Part shown: piece after piece, positions 53,882-64,000 of the stretch
Numbering within the stretch: position 1 is the first letter of the stretch
Layout of the letters: each line of letters opens with the position of its first letter
Assembly: GCF_000314975.1 (NCBI RefSeq)
Contig: NZ_BAEN01000059.1
Location: 124,001-188,000, forward strand
Origin: Aliiglaciecola lipolytica E3
Lineage (GTDB): Bacteria; Pseudomonadota; Gammaproteobacteria; Enterobacterales; Alteromonadaceae
DNA length: 64,000 nucleotides
Direction: 5' to 3'
The notes under the pieces: model-generated
Database searches by the model: none
Told to the model about the DNA's origin: nothing
The model's input: the letters and a program-made list of their open reading frames with translations, nothing else
Program-made: the position numbers and the translations under genes

Positions 53882-55084
53882 CTAATCAGAAGTAAGATTA
53901 TTAATCAGTATCTCTTTTAAAAATTTAGTTAAGTTTAAGCCAAACTCTTCAGGTCTAACCGCGCTTTCAATTTTTACACTCACCTGATTTAAATCGTATT
54001 TCTTCACTTCTGAATAGCTACCGCTCTTTAAATTGTAAAACGCTGCAACAACAGGTTTACTCGGCGCATTCTTATTAGCTCGTAAAACAATTGCTAACTT
54101 GTCGTTATCGAGCTTGACCAGCGAGCCTGTAGGATGTACGCCAAGACATTGGATAAATTGAGCAACTAAACGTTGATCATAGCTGTCGTCGCTAAGCAGT
54201 TTTATCAGGGCTTTGGAGGGCGTAACTGCTTTCTGAAATGGTCTGTCATTGATCATTGCATCATAACTATCGACAATTCCAGCCATCTGCGAAAATTCGC
54301 TCACATCGTGGGCGCTTTGTGCGTCAGGATAACCTGAACCATCAACTCTTTCATGATGATTAAAGATGACATCTTGTACACAAGCAGACACTTGGCCACA
54401 GCGATCCACTAGATCCAGTCCAATATCCACGTGGGTAGTTATTACTTCTTTTTGCTGAGGAGTCAGCTTATTCGGTGATTGAACTAGCTCACTTGGCATG
54501 TTGGTCATACCTACATCCATTAGTAAACCAGCCAAACTTAAATCTTCAATCGCTTGTTTACCCATGTCTCTATGTTGGGCGAACATCGTCAATAAAATCG
54601 AGCAGTTTAACGAATGTTCCATCAAGTATTTACCTGATTTATTTAATAGTGTTAAACAGCTTAAGCCGTTAGGCATGTGAATGACGGATTCAATAATATT
54701 CGTGCTCAGATCTTTTACAGCGGAAAGTGACGGGTTATCTTTAGCTGCTAATCGCTTGAAAAATCGACTCTGTATAATCAACGCTTCATCGTATAGCTTA
54801 GTGGCAGCTTCAAGTTGCTCTTTATCGCTATAAGATCGATTTTTGATCTCAGGTGGTGGAACTTGTTCCTCTACGACTTTTTTAGGTGGCGTAGGAGGAG
54901 GGGGAAGATTACTACGAGAAATATCAATTTGTACTTTAATAACACCTTTGGCTTTCAAAGCATCAATTGATTTGTCAGATTTAACTAATCCTTTCGTTTT
55001 TATTTTTAATTTGCCGTTTTGTTCGATAACATCATTAACAAACATGCCTGGCTTTAAATCGTCGATTTTGATTGCTTCGAGCAT
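53882..55084 (-). CDS. HD-GYP domain protein with DUF3391 and a changed HD motif
   Basis: 400 aa, cytoplasmic. DUF3391-like N-terminal domain (1-60), Pro-rich linker (61-79, PPPPTPPKK), helical segment, then HD-GYP domain (~150-330). Metal-site residues H157, H218, H243-H244 and DGSGYPD are present, but the HD dyad reads LLMDVG: M189-D190 in place of His-Asp. The GYP motif is intact. HD-GYP enzymes hydrolyse c-di-GMP; the missing metal His may abolish or alter activity. Convergent with gspB, which carries a related N-terminal domain. Confidence 0.88.
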   Translation of the reverse strand: MLEAIKIDDLKPGMFVNDVIEQNGKLKIKTKGLVKSDKSIDALKAKGVIKVQIDISRSNLPPPPTPPKKVVEEQVPPPEIKNRSYSDKEQLEAATKLYDEALIIQSRFFKRLAAKDNPSLSAVKDLSTNIIESVIHMPNGLSCLTLLNKSGKYLMEHSLNCSILLTMFAQHRDMGKQAIEDLSLAGLLMDVGMTNMPSELVQSPNKLTPQQKEVITTHVDIGLDLVDRCGQVSACVQDVIFNHHERVDGSGYPDAQSAHDVSEFSQMAGIVDSYDAMINDRPFQKAVTPSKALIKLLSDDSYDQRLVAQFIQCLGVHPTGSLVKLDNDKLAIVLRANKNAPSKPVVAAFYNLKSGSYSEVKKYDLNQVSVKIESAVRPEEFGLNLTKFLKEILINNLTSD

Positions 55085-55193
55085 CGCTAACCAACTCTCC
55101 TAAGTGATATTTTATTATTTTTATTTTTCGCTATTTTAGCCTAATACAGATTGTAAATCTTGTTTTACATGACAATTAATCCGTTATAGAAAC

Positions 55194-55228
55194 ACTCTGG
55201 TACTGACATCTTGTTGTCAGTCCAGAGT
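55194..55228 (-). terminator. Stem-loop after leuD
   Basis: ACTCTGG-(T)-ACTGACA and TGTCAGT-CCAGAGT: 14 pairs with one bulge and a 6-nt loop, 18 nt past the leuD stop. Probable end of the leu operon; the minus-strand side lacks a good T-run, while the plus strand has ACATTGTTTTTT. Confidence 0.6.
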
Positions 55229-55246
55229 ACATTGTTTTTTAACGCT

Positions 55247-55852
55247 TTATCTTAACCACGTAAGTGCATTTTCTTCGTATTGAAGTATTTTGTCATCTAA
55301 TTCTAAGGTTTGCCCGATTGCATCCAAACCTTTAATTAAGTTGCTTTTATGGTGTTCGGCAATGTCGAATTGAAATTCAGAATCTGCAAATTTAACTTTT
55401 TGATTCGGTAAATCAATATAAATTTGCGTCTCAGGATTTTCTTTCACCGCATTAAAAAGCACATCCATTTCTGAATTCGGTAACGAAATGGGTAAAAGTT
55501 GGTTATTGATACAATTGCCATAGAATATGTCGGCAAAGCTAGTTGCGATGACCACGCTAAAACCAAAATCGTCGAGCGCCCAAGGTGCGTGTTCACGGCT
55601 TGAACCACAACCAAAGTTTTCACGTGCTAATAGAATGCTCGCCCCTTGGTATTCAGGTTTGTTTAAACTAAATTCTGGATTGAGTTCCTGCTCATGTAAG
55701 TCCAAATAACGCCAATCGTGAAAAAGGTGCTTGCCATATCCGGTGCGAGTCACGCCTTTTAGAAACTGTTTAGGAATGATTTGGTCGGTATCGACATTGG
55801 CCTGATCAAGTGGGGCCGCTGTACCTAAATGCGTTGTAAATCCTGTCATCAT
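55247..55852 (-). CDS. leuD: 3-isopropylmalate dehydratase small subunit
   Basis: Small swivelling subunit that forms isopropylmalate isomerase with LeuC (second step of leucine synthesis). 201 aa, as in E. coli. Active-site segment [15 protein letters not shown] and the N-terminal [15 protein letters not shown] are clear. Starts 6 nt after leuC; last gene of leuABCD. Confidence 0.97.
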   Translation of the reverse strand: MMTGFTTHLGTAAPLDQANVDTDQIIPKQFLKGVTRTGYGKHLFHDWRYLDLHEQELNPEFSLNKPEYQGASILLARENFGCGSSREHAPWALDDFGFSVVIATSFADIFYGNCINNQLLPISLPNSEMDVLFNAVKENPETQIYIDLPNQKVKFADSEFQFDIAEHHKSNLIKGLDAIGQTLELDDKILQYEENALTWLR

Positions 55853-55858
55853 TTGCTC

Positions 55859-57253
55859 CTATAAATCTCTAACGTCAGTGAAGTGGCCAGTAATCGCTGC
55901 GGCTGCGGCCATTGCAGGGGAGACCAAATGGGTTCTAGCTCCTCTACCTTGTCGTCCTTCAAAGTTTCTATTACTGGTTGATGCACATCTGTCTCCAGCT
56001 TTAAGAATGTCATCATTCATACCTAAACACATCGAACATCCGGGGAGTCGCCACTCAAATCCAGCATCGATAAAAATCTGATGTAAATTTTCATCTTCAG
56101 CTTGTTTTTTAACAGTAACAGAGCCTGGAACGACTATGGCTGTTACGCCTTTAGCAACTTTGCCTTTCTTGGCAATCACCGCGGCTGCGCGTAAATCTTC
56201 GATACGGCTGTTGGTACAAGAACCAATAAATACGTTATTCACGGAAATATCAGTTAATTTAGTTCCCGGTTTTAGATCCATGTAAGCTAGTGCTTTAATG
56301 GCTGATTCTCGATCGATGGGATCGCTAAAATCTTCCGGAGCAGGTACTGTATTTGTTACTCCCGTTACCTGACCAGGGTTGGTGCCCCAAGTGATTTGTG
56401 GAGTAATGTCTTGAGCCGCTAGCTCAACAACCATATCAAACTGTGCCCCGTCGTCTGAATGCAATGTTTTCCAATAAGCAATGGCTTTTTCCCAAGATTC
56501 ACCACTAGGGGCATATTCACGACCTTTAATATATTCAAATGTCGTGTCATCAGGTGCGATAAAGCCCGCTTTTGCACCTGCTTCGATACTCATGTTGCAA
56601 ATGGTCATACGCTCTTCCATCGACAAGTTACGAATGGCTTCACCAGCGTATTCGATAACGTAACCTGTTGCACCAGCGTGACCAATTTTACCGATAATGG
56701 CGAGAATAATGTCTTTCGCCGTAATCCCGACAGGTAGTTTGCCGTCAACATTAATCAACATGCTCTTGGCTTTGCTTTGTTTCAAAGTTTGAGTTGCAAA
56801 TACATGCTCAACTTGCGAAGTACCAATACCAAACGCTAGCGCTCCAAATGCTCCATGGGTTGCAGTATGAGAATCACCACAAACAACAGTCATACCGGGT
56901 AAAATTAGCCCTAACTCTGGACCAATAACGTGCACGATACCTTGTTTTTGATGTCCCACAGGGAATAGTTCTATACCGTGTTCTTTACAGTTGTTGGCTA
57001 AGGTTTGTAATTGCAATTGATTTTCAGGTCCGCAAGCATCAATCGCTAAAGAGCGGGTTGAGATACTGTGATCCATGGTTGCAAAGGTTTTTTCTGGGCG
57101 TCTCACTTTACGGCCTTTTTCGTTCAAACCCGAAAACGCTTGAGGCGAGGTCACTTCATGAATTAAGTGTCGGTCAATATAAATTAAGCTGTCATCACCC
57201 AATTGATCTACTACATGGGCTTGCCAGATTTTGTCATACAATGATTTTGCCAT
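55859..57253 (-). CDS. leuC: 3-isopropylmalate dehydratase large subunit
   Basis: Aconitase-family large subunit with a [4Fe-4S] cluster. 464 aa. Cluster Cys in GSCTNSR and the PGCSMCLG pair; substrate region [20 protein letters not shown]; the C-terminal [19 protein letters not shown]. Starts 21 nt after leuB; partner of leuD. Leucine pathway step two. Confidence 0.98.
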   Translation of the reverse strand: MAKSLYDKIWQAHVVDQLGDDSLIYIDRHLIHEVTSPQAFSGLNEKGRKVRRPEKTFATMDHSISTRSLAIDACGPENQLQLQTLANNCKEHGIELFPVGHQKQGIVHVIGPELGLILPGMTVVCGDSHTATHGAFGALAFGIGTSQVEHVFATQTLKQSKAKSMLINVDGKLPVGITAKDIILAIIGKIGHAGATGYVIEYAGEAIRNLSMEERMTICNMSIEAGAKAGFIAPDDTTFEYIKGREYAPSGESWEKAIAYWKTLHSDDGAQFDMVVELAAQDITPQITWGTNPGQVTGVTNTVPAPEDFSDPIDRESAIKALAYMDLKPGTKLTDISVNNVFIGSCTNSRIEDLRAAAVIAKKGKVAKGVTAIVVPGSVTVKKQAEDENLHQIFIDAGFEWRLPGCSMCLGMNDDILKAGDRCASTSNRNFEGRQGRGARTHLVSPAMAAAAAITGHFTDVRDL

Positions 57254-57274
57254 TATTAATTCCTAATTTTATAT

Positions 57275-59951
<2,677 letters not shown>

Positions 59952-59982
59952 ATTTTTTCTCCTGTTAAGATATAGCCCATAT

Positions 59983-60010
59983 AAAAAAACCCGTGCGTTG
60001 CACGGGTTTT
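59983..60010 (-). terminator. leu attenuator terminator
   Basis: On the minus strand AAAACCCGTGC-AAC-GCACGGGTTTT followed by T to a total run of seven: an 11-bp stem and U-tract 32 nt before the leuA start. Placed between a leucine-rich leader ORF and leuA, it is the attenuator. Its 5' arm (ACCCGTGCA, 60007-59999) can instead pair with the leader end. Confidence 0.93.
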
Positions 60011-60017
60011 AAAATCA

Positions 60018-60045
60018 GTTGTAACATTTACAACCTACCCGTGCA
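60018..60045 (-). promoter_or_regulatory. leu antiterminator strand and spacer hairpin
   Basis: TGCACGGGT at 60045-60037 (last codons and stop of the leader peptide) is an exact copy of the terminator 3' arm and complements ACCCGTGCA of the terminator 5' arm over 9 bp. Between them GTTGTAA-ATG-TTACAAC (60034-60018) forms a perfect 7-bp hairpin that would bring the two strands together. A ribosome at the leader stop would hide TGCACGGGT and allow termination. Confidence 0.8.
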
Positions 60046-60100
60046 GTCTCGCTGCCAGAAGGAGTAGAATGTGAAGTAAAGTTACTTTTTGAATCGTCAC
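60035..60100 (-). CDS. leuL: leu operon leader peptide
   Basis: 21-residue ORF, GTG start at 60100 with GAG 6 nt before it, stop TAG at 60037-60035. It contains seven Leu: two adjacent, then four in a row (CTA CTC CTT CTG), then one, including the rare-type CTA codon. The four-Leu run lies about 7 codons before the stop. Leu-rich leader directly before leuA with a terminator behind it is the classic attenuation arrangement. A longer upstream in-frame reading exists but has no ATG with a ribosome site. Confidence 0.85.
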   Translation of the reverse strand: MTIQKVTLLHILLLLAARLHG

Positions 60101-60146
60101 GTCGGTCTCAATTAACCATAAAATAGATAAAATCTCTGTTGGTGTA

Positions 60147-60175
60147 TTTGTATCCTTTATCTTCCCTAGCGTCAA
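60147..60175 (-). promoter_or_regulatory. Probable sigma-70 promoter of the leu operon
   Basis: Minus strand TTGACG (60175-60170), 17-bp spacer, TACAAA (60152-60147); transcription would start near 60140, giving a ~40-nt leader before the leu leader peptide. A small palindrome TCAAC-CTAT-GTTGA (60172-60185) overlaps the -35 box and could be an operator. Confidence 0.7.
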
Positions 60176-60221
60176 CCTATGTTGATAATTCCTCATATAT
60201 CGGTTTGGAATAACTAAATTT

Positions 60222-60866
60222 TTATTTATAGGTTTTCCAATTAATGGTGGTCGACAGAAGTAATTCTCGAAGGCTAAGAGCTCTGGGCATGGTTTTACCT
60301 TTATGATTCCAACTGTGTCCACAACAAGCGGCCGTAATGTTTACTTTATTAGGAATTAATAAGGTTTTGTTTTGCATAGCATGTTCGTACTCACCTAAAT
60401 ATTTACCATCGAATCCAAACCAACCATGTTTATTGAAGTGTAGTTGATGCGTGTCTTTATCGATTCTGTCTACGGAATCCAGTTCCACGGTTTGGATACC
60501 CATATCACTTATACAAATCGGTGAGGGTAAGCCCATTCTCGAATGTGATTCAAACCAACTGACTGATTTTTCGGGATTATATTTAGATACAACACATTTG
60601 GCTGCTTGTTTTGCCTGCCAACTGCCATTGTGCACATCGACGTCAATTGGAAAGTCGTGTGCTAAAAGATACTCTGCAGCGTTTTTAATGTGGTAAGACA
60701 AACCTGCCAAACGGCGCTGTAGTAAGCGAATGTTGTTAGGTGCTTTTTTGCTTAATGAATGTAATTCTCTTTCGTACAGGGCATTACACAGCTCGGCAAA
60801 ATGGCGCTGTCTTTGATCTGAGGCGAATATATCAACTTGTTGTTGATGATTGGTATCGGACATCAT
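60222..60866 (-). CDS. Unknown soluble protein
   Basis: About 215 aa from ATG 60866 (ATG 60863 and TTG 60884 also possible; none has a strong ribosome site). No signal peptide or membrane helix. N-terminal ~65 residues are helical and charged; the remainder has alternating strands with scattered Cys, His and Trp (WQAKQAAKCVVSKYNPEKSV, AACCGHSWNHKG near residue 185). No family recognised. It ends about 50 bp before the leu promoter on the same strand, so it is not part of the leu attenuator unit. Confidence 0.65.
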   Translation of the reverse strand: MMSDTNHQQQVDIFASDQRQRHFAELCNALYERELHSLSKKAPNNIRLLQRRLAGLSYHIKNAAEYLLAHDFPIDVDVHNGSWQAKQAAKCVVSKYNPEKSVSWFESHSRMGLPSPICISDMGIQTVELDSVDRIDKDTHQLHFNKHGWFGFDGKYLGEYEHAMQNKTLLIPNKVNITAACCGHSWNHKGKTMPRALSLRELLLSTTINWKTYK

Positions 60867-60900
60867 CTGATTTATATCAGACAATCAACGTGGTTGTAAG

Positions 60901-60932
60901 CATGTACCAGATAAAATCTATACTGGCACATG
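60901..60932. repeat. Inverted repeat between eno and the unknown gene
   Basis: CATGTACCAG and CTGGCACATG with a 12-nt AT-rich loop: 9 Watson-Crick pairs and one pair that is G-U (minus-strand RNA) in a 10-bp stem. Located 11 nt beyond the eno stop; no T-run follows on the minus strand, so its role as terminator is unclear. Confidence 0.45.
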
Positions 60933-60942
60933 CCCATTAGCT

Positions 60943-62262
<1,320 letters not shown>

Positions 62263-62341
62263 TTACGTTCTAAGCACACGCACAATTTAGCCTTTTTGCG
62301 GCTTTTATTAATGATTATGCGATTAGGCGCTTGGTTTTTCT

Positions 62342-64000
<1,659 letters not shown>

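Overview
The window is a 64 kb stretch of ordinary, gene-dense chromosome from a marine gammaproteobacterium. It most likely belongs to the Alteromonadaceae (Paraglaciecola/Glaciecola/Alteromonas type). This assignment is an inference from gene content and order: gshB-yqgE(algH)-ruvX, metK opposite tkt-epd-pgk-fba, ppk-ppx, eno-pyrG, pilT-pilU, long marine-type PstC/PstA, and a PrsK/PrsR pair. No tRNA, rRNA, CRISPR array, insertion sequence, phage gene or integrase was seen. No gene looks broken; only pilT is cut, by the left edge of the window.

Layout. 1-2.0 kb: twitching ATPases PilT (partial) and PilU, and a small DUF2007/zinc-ribbon protein. 2.0-4.0 kb: ruvX, yqgE and gshB on the minus strand. 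4.1-6.2 kb: a GNAT acetyltransferase, then a CysK-like enzyme divergent from a DecR/CyuR-like Lrp-family regulator, with two perfect palindromes between them. 6.4-11.6 kb: a secreted ThuA-like protein and a xylose block (xylA, xylB, xylR). 11.7-15.7 kb: a DesK/NarL-type two-component pair, a GAF histidine kinase and rsmE. 15.8-19 kb: a small membrane protein, mscS, an M48 lipoprotein protease and an unknown lipoprotein. 19-26 kb: metK with a MetJ-type operator, then tkt, epd, pgk and a class I aldolase.

26.3-38.1 kb is a phosphate block: ppx, ppk, pstC-pstA-pstB-phoU, a DUF47 protein and pitA, with a GcvR-like ACT protein in the middle. 38.2-41.4 kb: oxyR, then an ECF sigma factor with a one-TM membrane protein and a secreted coiled-coil protein. 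41.6-46.2 kb: a FabH-like ketoacyl synthase and PrsK/PrsR, the two-component regulators associated with PEP-CTERM/exosortase systems. 46.3-55.1 kb: tdk, a GGDEF-EAL protein, srmB, cca, gspA-gspB and an HD-GYP protein. 55.2-60.2 kb: leuABCD behind a complete leader-peptide attenuator. 60.2-64 kb: an unknown protein, eno and pyrG.

The most notable observations are these. (i) A compact leu attenuator whose antiterminator strand is the end of the leader peptide gene itself. (ii) A GspB whose usual N-terminus is replaced by the DUF3391-like domain that also heads the adjacent HD-GYP protein (25 of 57 residues identical, ungapped); that HD-GYP protein has Met-Asp where its family has His-Asp. (iii) A GGDEF-EAL protein whose best start appears to be ATT. 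(iv) An uncharacterised ECF sigma/membrane/periplasmic trio. (v) A MetJ box array before metK and paired palindromes between the CysK-like gene and its DecR-like regulator. No search or computation was run; family names rest on recognition of motifs and gene order.
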